From: Flavobacterium cucumis
GTDB taxonomy: Bacteria; Bacteroidota; Bacteroidia; Flavobacteriales; Flavobacteriaceae
Length of the DNA: 64,000 nt
Assembly (NCBI RefSeq): GCF_900148835.1
Contig: NZ_FRYK01000001.1
Span: 992,001-1,056,000 of the forward strand
Direction: 5' to 3'
Below are positions 43,892 to 52,888 of the stretch, piece after piece (the first letter of the stretch is position 1; each line of letters starts with the position of its first letter). Position numbers and translations under genes: made by a program. The notes under the pieces were generated by a model, which was not told the DNA's origin, made no database searches, and saw nothing but the letters and a program-made list of their open reading frames with translations.

Positions 43892-44431
43892 ATGAACAAT
43901 TTAAAAGAATATTTAATTCCATTCGTGGGGTTAAAAATAGGGAAGCATCAGTTTGATTATCAAATAGATAATACGTTCTTTAAGAGCTTTGATTACGACG
44001 AGTTTAATGCCGTTTCGGTTAAAGTAGATATTGTTTTAGAGAAAAAGAGCACCATGCTTGAACTCGATTTTAAACACAAAGGAACTGTAAATGTGCCTTG
44101 TGATGTTTCGGGTGAGGAATTTGATTTGCCAATAAAGGGTAAATTGAAACTTTTAGTTAAGTTTGGAGATGCCTATAATGATGAAAATGAGGAGTTGCTC
44201 GTTTTACCTCATGGCGAATTTCAAGTAAATGTAGCACAATATATTTATGAGTCCATAATATTGTCAGTTCCATTACGAAGGATTCATCCAGGTGTTAAAG
44301 ATGGTACGCTGACTGATATAATTGAAAAATTAGAATCGCTTTCTCCAAAAGAAAATAAAAAAGAAGAACAACAAAATAATGATATTGACCCTAGATGGGA
44401 GAATTTAAAAAAACTATTAACGGATAAATAA
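43892..44431 (+). CDS. DUF177 (YceD-like) protein
   Basis: This 179-residue protein belongs to DUF177/YceD, a family nearly always encoded directly upstream of rpmF and thought to act in 23S rRNA accumulation or ribosome assembly. It shows VPCDVSGEEFDLPIKGKLKLLVKF in the middle and DPRWENLKKLLTDK at the end, the most conserved part of the family. Cysteine pairs of some relatives are absent. It starts from a consensus promoter and is 9 bases before rpmF, so the two are cotranscribed. Confidence 0.88.
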   Translation: MNNLKEYLIPFVGLKIGKHQFDYQIDNTFFKSFDYDEFNAVSVKVDIVLEKKSTMLELDFKHKGTVNVPCDVSGEEFDLPIKGKLKLLVKFGDAYNDENEELLVLPHGEFQVNVAQYIYESIILSVPLRRIHPGVKDGTLTDIIEKLESLSPKENKKEEQQNNDIDPRWENLKKLLTDK

Positions 44432-44440
44432 AATAGAACA

Positions 44441-44635
44441 ATGGCACATCCTAAGAGAAGACAGTCGTCTACAAGAAGAGATAAGAGAAGAACACATTAC
44501 AAAGCGACAGTTGCTCAAATCGCAACATGTCCAATTACTGGTGAAGCACACTTATACCACAGAGCTTACTGGCATGAAGGTAAAATGTACTATAGAGGTC
44601 AGGTTGTAATTGATAAAAACGAAGCAGTAGCTTAA
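44441..44635 (+). CDS. rpmF: 50S ribosomal protein L32
   Basis: This 64-residue basic protein begins [22 protein letters not shown], the diagnostic L32 start. The usual zinc cysteines of other L32 proteins are reduced to a single Cys ([17 protein letters not shown]), so this is a zinc-independent type. It sits between DUF177 and fabH, with a terminator after it. Confidence 0.97.
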   Translation: MAHPKRRQSSTRRDKRRTHYKATVAQIATCPITGEAHLYHRAYWHEGKMYYRGQVVIDKNEAVA

Positions 44636-44656
44636 TTGCATTAAGAAAAATAGAGA

Positions 44657-44684
44657 AAACTCTCACGTTGTGAGAGTTTTTTTG
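44657..44684 (+). terminator. Terminator after rpmF
   Basis: AAAACTCTCAC, loop GTT, GTGAGAGTTTT and more T. It separates DUF177-rpmF from fabH at least partly. Confidence 0.85.
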
Positions 44685-44798
44685 TTAAGTACCCATTCGT
44701 TTTAAATTAATAAAAGCGAATAGGATTCGTTTGAAATTTTTTTTGTAATTTCCACCACTTTTTGAGCCTTAAAATTCAGAAGGAAAAATTAATCGAAA

Positions 44799-45797
44799 AT
44801 GAGTAAAATAACAGCAGCAATTACGGCAGTTGGTTCTTATGTTCCCGACTTTGTTTTGTCGAATCAAGTATTGGAAACATTAGTAGATACGAATGACGAA
44901 TGGATTACCACTCGTACCGGAATTAAAGAAAGAAGATTGTTAAAAGAAGAAGGGCAAGGAACTTCTTTCATGGCGATTAAAGCCGCTCAAAACTTGCTAG
45001 AAAAAGCCAATCTAGATCCTAAAGATATTGATTTAGTGATTATGGCAACGGCAACACCAGATATGCCAGTAGCTTCAACAGGAGTTTATGTCGCTACACA
45101 AATAGGAGCAACAAATGCCTTTGCATTTGATTTACAGGCTGCTTGTTCGAGTTTTCTTTACGGAATGTCAACCGCATCAGCTTATATTGCATCTGGGAAA
45201 TATAAAAAAGTTTTATTGATTGGTGCTGATAAAATGTCATCAATTATTGATTACACAGACAGAGCTACTTGTATTATCTTTGGAGATGGAGCAGGAGCTG
45301 TATTGTTTGAACCAAACACAGAAGGATTAGGTCTTCAGGATGAAATCTTGAAAAGTGATGGAATCGGAAGAGAATTTTTAAAAATAGAAGCAGGTGGTTC
45401 TATTTTACCTCCTTCAGAAGAAACCGTTAAAAACAAACAGCATTTTGTTTTTCAAGACGGAAAAACCGTTTTTAAATATGCTGTTTCTGGGATGGCCGAT
45501 GTAAGTGAAAAAATCATGCAGCGAAACAATTTAGCTCATGATGATATCAATTGGTTAGTCGCGCATCAGGCAAACAGAAGAATTATCGATGCAACTGCAA
45601 ACCGTATGGAATTAGACGAATCTAAGGTTCTAATCAATATTCAAAAATACGGAAATACTACATCAGCTACCTTACCGTTATTATTATCTGATTTCGAAAA
45701 CCAATTGAAAAAAGGAGATAATATCATTTTTGCCGCTTTTGGTGGTGGATTCACATGGGGTGCTATTTATTTAAAATGGGCTTACACAAAAAAATAA
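44799..45797 (+). CDS. fabH: 3-oxoacyl-ACP synthase III (KAS III)
   Basis: This 332-residue enzyme starts fatty-acid synthesis by condensing acyl-CoA with malonyl-ACP. The catalytic triad is complete: Cys116 in DLQAACSSFLYG, His256 in VAHQANRR and Asn286 in KYGNTTSATLP. GSYVPD, NDEWITTRTGIKERR and FGGGFTWGAIYLKW are family features. It lies downstream of rpmF, as in many bacteria, but plsX is absent, and it is followed by accB after 29 bases. The order fabH-accB-accC groups initiation of fatty-acid synthesis with malonyl-CoA supply. Confidence 0.96.
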   Translation: MSKITAAITAVGSYVPDFVLSNQVLETLVDTNDEWITTRTGIKERRLLKEEGQGTSFMAIKAAQNLLEKANLDPKDIDLVIMATATPDMPVASTGVYVATQIGATNAFAFDLQAACSSFLYGMSTASAYIASGKYKKVLLIGADKMSSIIDYTDRATCIIFGDGAGAVLFEPNTEGLGLQDEILKSDGIGREFLKIEAGGSILPPSEETVKNKQHFVFQDGKTVFKYAVSGMADVSEKIMQRNNLAHDDINWLVAHQANRRIIDATANRMELDESKVLINIQKYGNTTSATLPLLLSDFENQLKKGDNIIFAAFGGGFTWGAIYLKWAYTKK

Positions 45798-45826
45798 CAA
45801 AACTAAACTTAACTAAATCAAATATT

Positions 45827-46315
45827 ATGGATATTAGAGAGATTCAAAACCTAATCAAATTTGTAGCTAAATCAGGTGCTACAGAAGTTAAATTAGAAAT
45901 GGACGATTTTAAAATCACCATAAAAACAACTAATGAAGGAGCTGAGGGGACTACAACTTATGTGCAACAAATGCCGATGCATGCGGCACCACAAATGGTG
46001 GCTCCTCAATCAGTAGCTGCACCTTTGGTTTCAGATGCTCCTGTTGCTACTCCCTCAGTTGATGATAATTCGAAATATATTACTGTAAAATCTCCAATTA
46101 TTGGTACTTTCTATAGAAAACCCGCTCCAGACAAGCCAATGTTTGTTGAGGTAGGTTCGACTATTGGAAAAGGGGATGTTTTATGTGTGATTGAAGCAAT
46201 GAAATTATTCAATGAAATCGAGTCTGAAGTTTCTGGTAAAATTGTAAAAGTTTTAGTAGACGATTCGTCTCCAGTTGAATTTGATCAACCATTATTTTTA
46301 GTTGATCCGTCTTAA
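45827..46315 (+). CDS. accB: Biotin carboxyl carrier protein of acetyl-CoA carboxylase
   Basis: This 162-residue protein carries the biotin for acetyl-CoA carboxylase. The biotinyl domain at the C-terminus has VIEAMKLFNEIE with the biotinylated Lys126, and the fold includes VKSPIIGTFYRKPAPDKPMFVEVGSTIGKGD. An Ala/Pro/Met-rich linker (residues about 45-80) joins it to the helical N-terminus MDIREIQNLIKFVAKSGATEVKLEMDD. The start at 45827 follows family N-termini. It lies between fabH and accC. Confidence 0.96.
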   Translation: MDIREIQNLIKFVAKSGATEVKLEMDDFKITIKTTNEGAEGTTTYVQQMPMHAAPQMVAPQSVAAPLVSDAPVATPSVDDNSKYITVKSPIIGTFYRKPAPDKPMFVEVGSTIGKGDVLCVIEAMKLFNEIESEVSGKIVKVLVDDSSPVEFDQPLFLVDPS

Positions 46316-46364
46316 AAAAGTTAGAAATTAGAGGTTAGGAGTCGAAAAATCATTTCACTTCATA

Positions 46365-46400
46365 ATTGTCTAATTGACACATTGTCTAATTGTCTAATTA
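46365..46400. repeat. Short tandem repeat ATTGTCTAATTG in the accB-accC spacer
   Basis: Three partly overlapping copies of ATTGTCTAATTx (46365-46376, 46381-46392, 46389-46400) directly before accC. Similar TGTCAATT/GTCTAATT repeats stand in the recX-thiL spacer. Confidence 0.6.
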
Positions 46401-46408
46401 TAAAGTAC

Positions 46409-47758
46409 ATGTTTAAAAAAATATTAATTGCCAATAGAGGTGAAATTGCACTACGTGTAATTAGAACTTGTAGAGAAATGGGCATCAAGACGGTTGCTGT
46501 ATATTCAACTGTAGATGCGGAAAGTTTACACGTAAAATTTGCTGATGAAGCAGTATGTATTGGACCTGCACCAAGTAAAGATTCTTACTTAAAAATGTCA
46601 AATATCATAGCGGCTGCAGAAATTACAAATGCGGATGCTATTCACCCAGGATATGGATTCTTATCTGAGAATGCGAAATTTTCAAAAATTTGTCAGGAGC
46701 ATGGTATCAAATTTATTGGTGCTTCTCCGGAGATGATTGAAAAAATGGGAGATAAAGCTACTGCAAAATCAACAATGATTGAAGCAGGAGTGCCATGTGT
46801 TCCAGGATCAGAAGGGATTCTAGAAGACTTTGAGCAAGCTAAAAAAGTAGCTAAAGAAATTGGATACCCTGTAATGATGAAAGCTACTGCTGGTGGTGGT
46901 GGTAAAGGAATGCGTGCTATTTGGAAAGAAGAAGAATTGGAAAAGGCTTGGGAAAGTGCACGTCAAGAGGCAGCTGCGGCTTTCGGGAATGACGGCATGT
47001 ACATGGAAAAATTGATTGAGGAGCCACGTCATATCGAAATTCAAGTTGTTGGAGATTCTTATGGAAAAGCATGTCACCTATCTGAAAGAGATTGTTCGGT
47101 ACAGCGTCGTCACCAAAAATTAACTGAAGAAACGCCATCTCCTTTCATGACAGATGAATTGCGTGAAAAAATGGGGACTGCGGCTGTTAAAGCAGCAGAA
47201 TATATCAAATATGAAGGTGCAGGAACGGTTGAATTCTTGGTTGATAAACACCGAAATTTCTACTTTATGGAGATGAATACCCGTATCCAAGTTGAGCATC
47301 CAATTACAGAGCAAGTTATTGATTACGATTTAATTCGTGAGCAAATTTTAGTTGCAGCGGGTGTACCAATTTCTGGTAAAAACTATTATCCACAATTACA
47401 CTCAATTGAATGTCGTATTAATGCTGAAGATCCTTATAATGATTTCCGTCCTTCGCCAGGTAAAATTACGGTTTTACATGCACCAGGAGGTCATGGAGTG
47501 CGTTTGGATACTCACGTTTATGCTGGATATTCAATTCCGCCTAATTATGACTCTATGATTGCTAAGTTGATTACAACTGCTCAAACTAGAGAAGAGGCAA
47601 TCAACAAAATGAAACGTGCTTTAGATGAGTTCGTAATTGAAGGAATCAAAACCACTATTCCATTCCACAGGCAATTAATGGATGAACCTGATTATGTGGC
47701 TGGAAATTACACTACAAAATTCATGGAATCTTTCGTAATGAAAGAACCTCAAGAATAA
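46409..47758 (+). CDS. accC: Acetyl-CoA carboxylase, biotin carboxylase subunit
   Basis: This 449-residue ATP-grasp enzyme carboxylates biotin on AccB. It begins [25 protein letters not shown] and has the ATP loop [12 protein letters not shown], the [12 protein letters not shown] biotin/bicarbonate segment and [16 protein letters not shown] with metal-binding Glu and catalytic Arg. The start was set at ATG 46409; an upstream in-frame reading lies in repeats and was rejected. The spacer to accB contains short repeats but no terminator, so the two are probably cotranscribed. A hairpin ends the unit. Confidence 0.96.
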   Translation: MFKKILIANRGEIALRVIRTCREMGIKTVAVYSTVDAESLHVKFADEAVCIGPAPSKDSYLKMSNIIAAAEITNADAIHPGYGFLSENAKFSKICQEHGIKFIGASPEMIEKMGDKATAKSTMIEAGVPCVPGSEGILEDFEQAKKVAKEIGYPVMMKATAGGGGKGMRAIWKEEELEKAWESARQEAAAAFGNDGMYMEKLIEEPRHIEIQVVGDSYGKACHLSERDCSVQRRHQKLTEETPSPFMTDELREKMGTAAVKAAEYIKYEGAGTVEFLVDKHRNFYFMEMNTRIQVEHPITEQVIDYDLIREQILVAAGVPISGKNYYPQLHSIECRINAEDPYNDFRPSPGKITVLHAPGGHGVRLDTHVYAGYSIPPNYDSMIAKLITTAQTREEAINKMKRALDEFVIEGIKTTIPFHRQLMDEPDYVAGNYTTKFMESFVMKEPQE

Positions 47759-47765
47759 TAAAGCA

Positions 47766-47798
47766 AAAAGCGGTTTCAATTGAAATCGCTTTTTTTTA
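47766..47798 (+). terminator. Terminator after accC
   Basis: AGCGGTTTC, loop AATT, GAAATCGCT with one G-U pair, flanked by A and T runs; it probably also ends the converging membrane-protein gene at 47815. Confidence 0.85.
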
Positions 47799-47814
47799 TC
47801 TATTTGTTAATACT

Positions 47815-48285
47815 TTATACTTGTGATTGGAGGTTACTCTTGTTTTTTTCTTCAATAATTAATTTATTAAAAAATAAGAATAACCAAAAGTGAATAAAAT
47901 TAAATCCAAACATAAAATTATCATCAACTTCAAATGAGTTTAGATAGAATATAATGTTATAAGGTAATGCTGCAAATCTCACTGATAAATCACCATCGTC
48001 AATTATAAAGAAAGAAATATCTGGTCCAAGTAAAAATTTATATGAAAACCCTAAAACAACAAATGTAAAAGTCTGAATTAAATTTGTTAATGCCAGAAAA
48101 AACAAAGATGGTATTATTATTCGATTAAGATAAACTAACGAAATCGCTATAATATTTAATAAGCTAAAAGAGAAGAAAAATAAGGTGTTAAATTTAAAAT
48201 CAAATTCTAAAAATACACTTATAATACTGGGAATTAAACAGATTAAATTAACAATTATATAATAGATTATTATGTATTTTTTCAT
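47815..48285 (-). CDS. Predicted four-helix membrane protein, unknown function
   Basis: This 156-residue, strongly hydrophobic protein has about four transmembrane helices: YIIIYYIIVNLICLIPSIISVFL, TLFFFSFSLLNIIAISLVYL, IIPSLFFLALTNLIQTFTFVVL and FMFGFNFIHFWLFLFF. A short acidic loop (IIDDGDLSV) precedes the last. No known family can be named. It has the same orientation as the HExxH gene upstream (51 bases away) but is AT-richer than its neighbours, which may mean a recent or fast-evolving gene. It converges with accC. Confidence 0.6.
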   Translation of the reverse strand: MKKYIIIYYIIVNLICLIPSIISVFLEFDFKFNTLFFFSFSLLNIIAISLVYLNRIIIPSLFFLALTNLIQTFTFVVLGFSYKFLLGPDISFFIIDDGDLSVRFAALPYNIIFYLNSFEVDDNFMFGFNFIHFWLFLFFNKLIIEEKNKSNLQSQV

Positions 48286-48336
48286 TTTCGATTTTCATTT
48301 TTTTTATTGAATTATCTCCAATTTGAATTCAAATTC

Positions 48337-48852
48337 TTATCCTAAACTTTTAATTAATTCCTCAATTTCTATTTTCTGATTTTCATACTTCAATCGCAAC
48401 GGATTGGCTTCTTTTTCAGAACGGTTGTAATAAATCATCGCTTTTTCTGCAAAAAACTTTTGATGGTGTACTGATGTTTTTGGAATTAAAGGAAATTCTT
48501 TGTGAAACAACATTTCGTAATACGCTTGCCATTCGCGTTCATTTTTGTCTTGCATGGCTACTTCAGGTGCTTTTTGTTTTACGTGCATCATTTCATGTGC
48601 CAATAAATTCAACATCAAAACTAGGGGAAATTGAAAGGTATTTTCAGGAATTCTAATAATTTGTGGGCCACCTATGTTTCCTTCAGCCGTCATTAAAATA
48701 TAATCAGGTTTTGCCGCTTCTCTAAATTCAAAACCTGCAAAATTTGGATGTTCTAATTCATATACTTTTAAAAGCCATAATGCCGCTTCTTTCGTTAAGC
48801 CATGCTTATGAAAGGTTTTCACAGTGAGTTCTATGTCTTCGAATGGCATCAT
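48337..48852 (-). CDS. Putative zinc metalloprotease-like protein with HEMMH motif
   Basis: From ATG 48852 the protein is 171 residues. LLAHEMMHVKQKAPE contains HExxH, the zinc-binding motif of gluzincin-type peptidases, and a Glu or His further on (EWQAYYEM) could be the third ligand. The N-terminus is helical (PFEDIELTVKTFHKHGLTKEAALWLLKVYELEHPNF). No signal peptide is present, so it is cytoplasmic. It is a conserved flavobacterial protein whose function I do not know; an anti-sigma-like or peptidase role would be speculation. A TTG start at 48864 would add four residues. Confidence 0.65.
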   Translation of the reverse strand: MMPFEDIELTVKTFHKHGLTKEAALWLLKVYELEHPNFAGFEFREAAKPDYILMTAEGNIGGPQIIRIPENTFQFPLVLMLNLLAHEMMHVKQKAPEVAMQDKNEREWQAYYEMLFHKEFPLIPKTSVHHQKFFAEKAMIYYNRSEKEANPLRLKYENQKIEIEELIKSLG

Positions 48853-48953
48853 TTTCAAGGTCAAAAATTAAATTCAAGAGTAAGTTTAATTTTGTCAAGC
48901 TACTTGTTTCAGTTGCTATTTTATTTTTTGAACTTGCTCTTGAACTTGCTTTT

Positions 48954-50855
48954 TTACAACGTTTCTTTCAACCAACCAAAAAATTCGCTTTGCCAAACTA
49001 AGGCATTTTGAGGTTTTAATACCCAATGATTTTCATCTGGGAACAATAAGAATTTACTTTTAATTCCTTTTAATTGTGCTGCTTGAAAAGCTTCTTGTCC
49101 TTGTCCTATTGGTACACGGTAATCTTTTTCGCCTTGGATAATTAAAATTGGTGTATTCCAGTTGTTGATTGACTTAATTGGATTGAATTCGTTGTACGTT
49201 TTTTGAGCTTTTGCATTATCTTTTTCCCAATATGCACCACCTGAATCCCAATTTGTAAAGAAAACTTCTTCCGTTGTTCCATACATACTCTCTGTGTTGA
49301 AAATACCACAATGCGAAATGAATGTCTTAAAACGGTTTTTGTGGATACCTGCCAATTGAAATACAGAATATCCTCCATAGCTAGCTCCAACAGCGCCTAA
49401 TCGCTCTTTGTCGATGTAGGATTCTTCTGCTACATCATCGATAGCGGCTAAGTAATCATCCATAACTTGCCCACCCCAATCGCCTGAAATTTGTTCGTTC
49501 CAAGCCGTTCCGTGTCCTGGCATTCCTCTACGATTTGGCGCTACAATTACATAACCTTGTGAAGCCATCAATTGGAAATTCCAACGAAAAGAATACGATT
49601 GAGTCAATGCACTTTGTGGACCACCTTGGCAATATAAAAGTGCTGGATATTTTTTAGTGTTATCGAAATTTGGAGGCAAAATTACCCAAACTAACATCTT
49701 TTTGCCATCAGTAGTCGTTACCCAACGTTTTTCTGTTCTACAAGAAGCGATTTTAGCGTAAGCTTCATCATTTACTTTGGTAATTTGTTTCCAATTTTTC
49801 TTCGCTAAATCATACGAATATATCTCTGGAGCATGGTTCATATCGTTTCTAGTTACTAAAACTGAAGTTCCTGAGAAACCAATAATTGCATTTACATCAA
49901 AATCACCATCCGTTAATTGCGTTACACGAACCGCAATTTTTGTTAAACCAGGAAAATTAACTTCAAAAAGTTGTTTTGTTCCTTTCATTGGCGCAATAAA
50001 AAACACTTTTTTTCCATCAGTGCTCCAGGTGAAACTATCCACAGTTCCGTCCCAACCCGCAGTTAAATTGATGTCTAATCCTTTATGGCGAACCATAATA
50101 TCGTTTTTATCTGCCTCATAACCATCGCGTTTCATTTGTAACCAAGACAAATCGCCATTTGGAGAAAAAGTAGGATGTGTGTCGTAACCTAAATTGCTTT
50201 CAGTAAGGTTTTTTGTGGTTTTTGTAGTTAAATCGTACTCGTATAAATCAGTATTTGTACTTGTGGCATAAGCGGTTCCCACTTTCTTTTTACAAACGTA
50301 GATGATTTTGGTTCCATCAGGCGACCAAATGTAATCTTCATCACCACCAAAAGGTTTTTGAGGTGCATCATAAGGTTCGTTTGGCATAATGTCAATTCCA
50401 ACCGCATCTTTTTTATTTTCTGAATAAAAAACATGGTTGTGTGTTCCGTCATTCCAAGTATCCCAATGACGGTAATCTAAGCTTGTGTAAACTTGGGCTG
50501 TTGTTTTAGATAATTCCGGGTAAAGGTCTTTTCCTAATAATTTCTCCACCTTAACTTCTTTTGAAAACAAAAGCAATTTTCCGTCAGGAGAAATATTTTT
50601 ATCGGCTAATAATGATTTGTAATCTTCCACCAAAGTAGCATTTCCACCTTGAACGGGGATTGTATAATATTTTGAATTGATTCTATTTTCTTCAATAGAA
50701 GGTGTTCCTACTTTGTAAATCAATAATTTTCCATCTTTTGAAATTCCTAAAGGCGTTACTCTTCCTAATTGCCATAAAGTTTCTGGGGTTAGGTTTTCTT
50801 GTGCTAATGTGCTCATACTTATCATGCTGAAAATGAGAAAAATGTATTTTTTCAT
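48954..50855 (-). CDS. S9 family peptidase (dipeptidyl/acylaminoacyl peptidase-like)
   Basis: The ATG at 50853-50855 gives 633 residues with a signal peptide MKKYIFLIFSMISMSTLAQ; a reading 110 residues longer would overlap the divergent symporter gene and was rejected. The N-terminal two thirds form a beta-propeller (WD40-like segments such as YIWSPDGTKIIYV, FSPNGDLSW, FTWSTDGKKVFFI). The C-terminal alpha/beta-hydrolase domain has nucleophile Ser492 in GASYGGYS, Asp in QGEKDYRVP and His in DENHWVLKP. It resembles DPP IV/acylaminoacyl peptidases that cut small peptides in the periplasm. It is divergent from the symporter. Confidence 0.93.
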   Translation of the reverse strand: MKKYIFLIFSMISMSTLAQENLTPETLWQLGRVTPLGISKDGKLLIYKVGTPSIEENRINSKYYTIPVQGGNATLVEDYKSLLADKNISPDGKLLLFSKEVKVEKLLGKDLYPELSKTTAQVYTSLDYRHWDTWNDGTHNHVFYSENKKDAVGIDIMPNEPYDAPQKPFGGDEDYIWSPDGTKIIYVCKKKVGTAYATSTNTDLYEYDLTTKTTKNLTESNLGYDTHPTFSPNGDLSWLQMKRDGYEADKNDIMVRHKGLDINLTAGWDGTVDSFTWSTDGKKVFFIAPMKGTKQLFEVNFPGLTKIAVRVTQLTDGDFDVNAIIGFSGTSVLVTRNDMNHAPEIYSYDLAKKNWKQITKVNDEAYAKIASCRTEKRWVTTTDGKKMLVWVILPPNFDNTKKYPALLYCQGGPQSALTQSYSFRWNFQLMASQGYVIVAPNRRGMPGHGTAWNEQISGDWGGQVMDDYLAAIDDVAEESYIDKERLGAVGASYGGYSVFQLAGIHKNRFKTFISHCGIFNTESMYGTTEEVFFTNWDSGGAYWEKDNAKAQKTYNEFNPIKSINNWNTPILIIQGEKDYRVPIGQGQEAFQAAQLKGIKSKFLLFPDENHWVLKPQNALVWQSEFFGWLKETL

Positions 50856-50940
50856 AGCTGTTATTTTTAAAACGAAGCTAAATGTAGCAATTTTTTCAAA
50901 AAATATCCCTATTTTCACAATCTTAAAAGTAAACTTTATA

Positions 50941-52203
50941 ATGAAAAAATTAGCATTACATTGGCAAATCTTACTTGGAATGGCATTCGGAGTTTTATTT
51001 GCTTTTATATTAATACAATTTACATGGGGAAAAGAACTAATTGTAGACTGGGTTAAACCTTTTGGAACTATTTTCATTAATTTATTAAAGTTAATTGCTG
51101 TTCCTTTAATTTTAGCTTCTTTGATTAAGGGAATTTCTGATTTAAAAGATATTTCGAAGTTGTCTAAAATGGGGGGTAGAACCATCGGATTGTACGTGAT
51201 GACTACAATTTTAGCGGTTTCAATTGGTTTAGTAATTGTTAACCTTATTAAACCTGGAAGTTATATTTCTGAAAAGACCAGAACGGAATTGGTTTCAAGT
51301 TATACAGCTGACGCTAATTCTAAAATTGAAGCCGCAGCCAAGCAAAGTGAAGTTGGGCCATTACAATCTCTGATTGATATCGTTCCAGACAATATTATTA
51401 AAGCTTCATCCGATAATGGAAATATGCTACAAGTGATTTTCTTTGCAGTTATTTTTGGAATTGCCATGATTTTAATTCCTGAAGAAAAATCGAAACCCGT
51501 TAAAGATTTCTTTGACAGTTTTAATGAGGTCATTTTGAAAATGATTGATCTTATTATGTTGTTTTCTCCTTTTGGAGTATTTGCTCTTTTAGCTGCTATT
51601 GTTGCTGAATCACCAAGTTTAGATTTATTCAAAGCCTTGGGAATGTATGGGTTAACAGTTTTAATTGGCTTGTTTTTAGTGATTTGTGTTTATCTTATTT
51701 TGGTAAAAGTATTCACTAAAAAAAGTCCAACATTTTTCTTCAACGGAATTTCTCCAGCTCAATTATTGGCTTTTTCAACGAGTTCAAGCGCGGCTACGTT
51801 GCCTGTAACTATGGAAAGAACGGTTGATAATCTTGGTGTTGATGACGAGGTGGCAAGTTTTGTTTTGCCAATAGGTGCTACAATCAACATGGATGGAACT
51901 AGTTTATATCAAGCCGTTGCAGCTGTTTTTATTGCGCAATCGTTTGGTATGGATTTGTCTTTAGCTACTCAATTAGGAATTATTGTTACGGCAACTTTAG
52001 CTTCCATTGGAAGTGCTGCTGTTCCGGGAGCTGGAATGGTAATGTTGGTAATTGTACTAGCGCAAGCTGGAATTCCAGAAGCAGGATTAGCTTTGATTTT
52101 TGCTATTGACCGACCTTTAGATATGTGTAGAACTACTGTGAATGTTACTGGGGATGCAGCGGTTTCCATGATTGTAGCAAAATCTGTAAATAAACTAGCT
52201 TAG
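50941..52203 (+). CDS. Dicarboxylate/amino acid:cation symporter (DAACS family)
   Basis: This 420-residue secondary transporter takes up glutamate, aspartate or C4-dicarboxylates with Na+ or H+. DAACS hallmarks are FSTSSSAATLPVTMERTV (Ser-rich re-entrant loop HP1), IGATINMDGTSLYQAVAAVF (NMDGT helix TM7), GSAAVPGAGMVMLVIVL (HP2) and RPLDMCRTTVNVTGDA (TM8; the Arg/Asp that bind substrate). Eight transmembrane helices are evident. The start at 50941 is the family start; upstream reading lies in the intergenic promoter region. The DedA gene starts one base after its stop. Confidence 0.93.
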   Translation: MKKLALHWQILLGMAFGVLFAFILIQFTWGKELIVDWVKPFGTIFINLLKLIAVPLILASLIKGISDLKDISKLSKMGGRTIGLYVMTTILAVSIGLVIVNLIKPGSYISEKTRTELVSSYTADANSKIEAAAKQSEVGPLQSLIDIVPDNIIKASSDNGNMLQVIFFAVIFGIAMILIPEEKSKPVKDFFDSFNEVILKMIDLIMLFSPFGVFALLAAIVAESPSLDLFKALGMYGLTVLIGLFLVICVYLILVKVFTKKSPTFFFNGISPAQLLAFSTSSSAATLPVTMERTVDNLGVDDEVASFVLPIGATINMDGTSLYQAVAAVFIAQSFGMDLSLATQLGIIVTATLASIGSAAVPGAGMVMLVIVLAQAGIPEAGLALIFAIDRPLDMCRTTVNVTGDAAVSMIVAKSVNKLA

Positions 52204-52204
52204 T

Positions 52205-52888
52205 ATGAACGATTTTCACTGGACCAAATTATTTAATCCCGAATTCTATATCACAATGGAAGTCGGAGGTATTCCTATAGGGATTTATATGGTTTTATTT
52301 ATCGTTTTTGCTGAGACAGGTTTATTTGCTGGATTTTTTCTCCCAGGTGATAGCTTGTTGTTTTTATCTGGAATCTACAGTCGCGAATTAGTGGAAACGT
52401 TTTTCATGATTCCAAGTGATTTGTCAAATGTTACTATTCTTGCTTTGTTAATTGCTTCAGCAGCAACTTTAGGAAATATTTTCGGGTATTGGTTTGGTGC
52501 CAAAAGCGGTCAGTTTTTATACAATAAAGAAGATAGTTTCTTTTTCAAGAAGAAATATTTATACGAATCTCAAGCTTTCTTCGAAAAACACGGAGGTAAA
52601 GCCATTATTTTTGCCCGTTTTCTTCCCATTGTGAGGACCTTTGTACCTATTATTGCAGGCATTGTTCATATGGAAAAAGGGAAGTTTATGTTTTATAATG
52701 TTTTGAGTTCTCTTTTGTGGTCGTTTACCTTAGTTTTTGCGGGACATTATTTGTATGGTTTTTTTAATGAAGAATTTGGCATCGATCTAAAGAAACATAT
52801 CGAAACCATTATCTTAATTTTAATCGCCGTAACTTCATTTCCTTTAATAATGAAAGCGATTAAGTCGAGAAAAAAGAATACGAATTAA
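52205..52888 (+). CDS. DedA/SNARE-associated family membrane protein
   Basis: This 227-residue protein has the DedA features FAETGLFAGFFLPGDSLLFLSGI, FGYWFGAKSGQFLY and IIFARFLPIVRTFVPIIAGIVHM, with two re-entrant segments and several transmembrane helices. Members of this family act as undecaprenyl phosphate or lipid flippases/transporters that support envelope integrity. It starts one base after the symporter stop, so translation is coupled. It converges with the TlpA-like gene, whose stop codon begins at the next base. Confidence 0.88.
   Translation: MNDFHWTKLFNPEFYITMEVGGIPIGIYMVLFIVFAETGLFAGFFLPGDSLLFLSGIYSRELVETFFMIPSDLSNVTILALLIASAATLGNIFGYWFGAKSGQFLYNKEDSFFFKKKYLYESQAFFEKHGGKAIIFARFLPIVRTFVPIIAGIVHMEKGKFMFYNVLSSLLWSFTLVFAGHYLYGFFNEEFGIDLKKHIETIILILIAVTSFPLIMKAIKSRKKNTN

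Noticed and set aside
48954..51185. Longer reading of the S9 peptidase beginning near 51185
   Set aside because: It would overlap the divergent symporter gene by about 245 bases, whereas ATG 50855 begins with a clean signal peptide.
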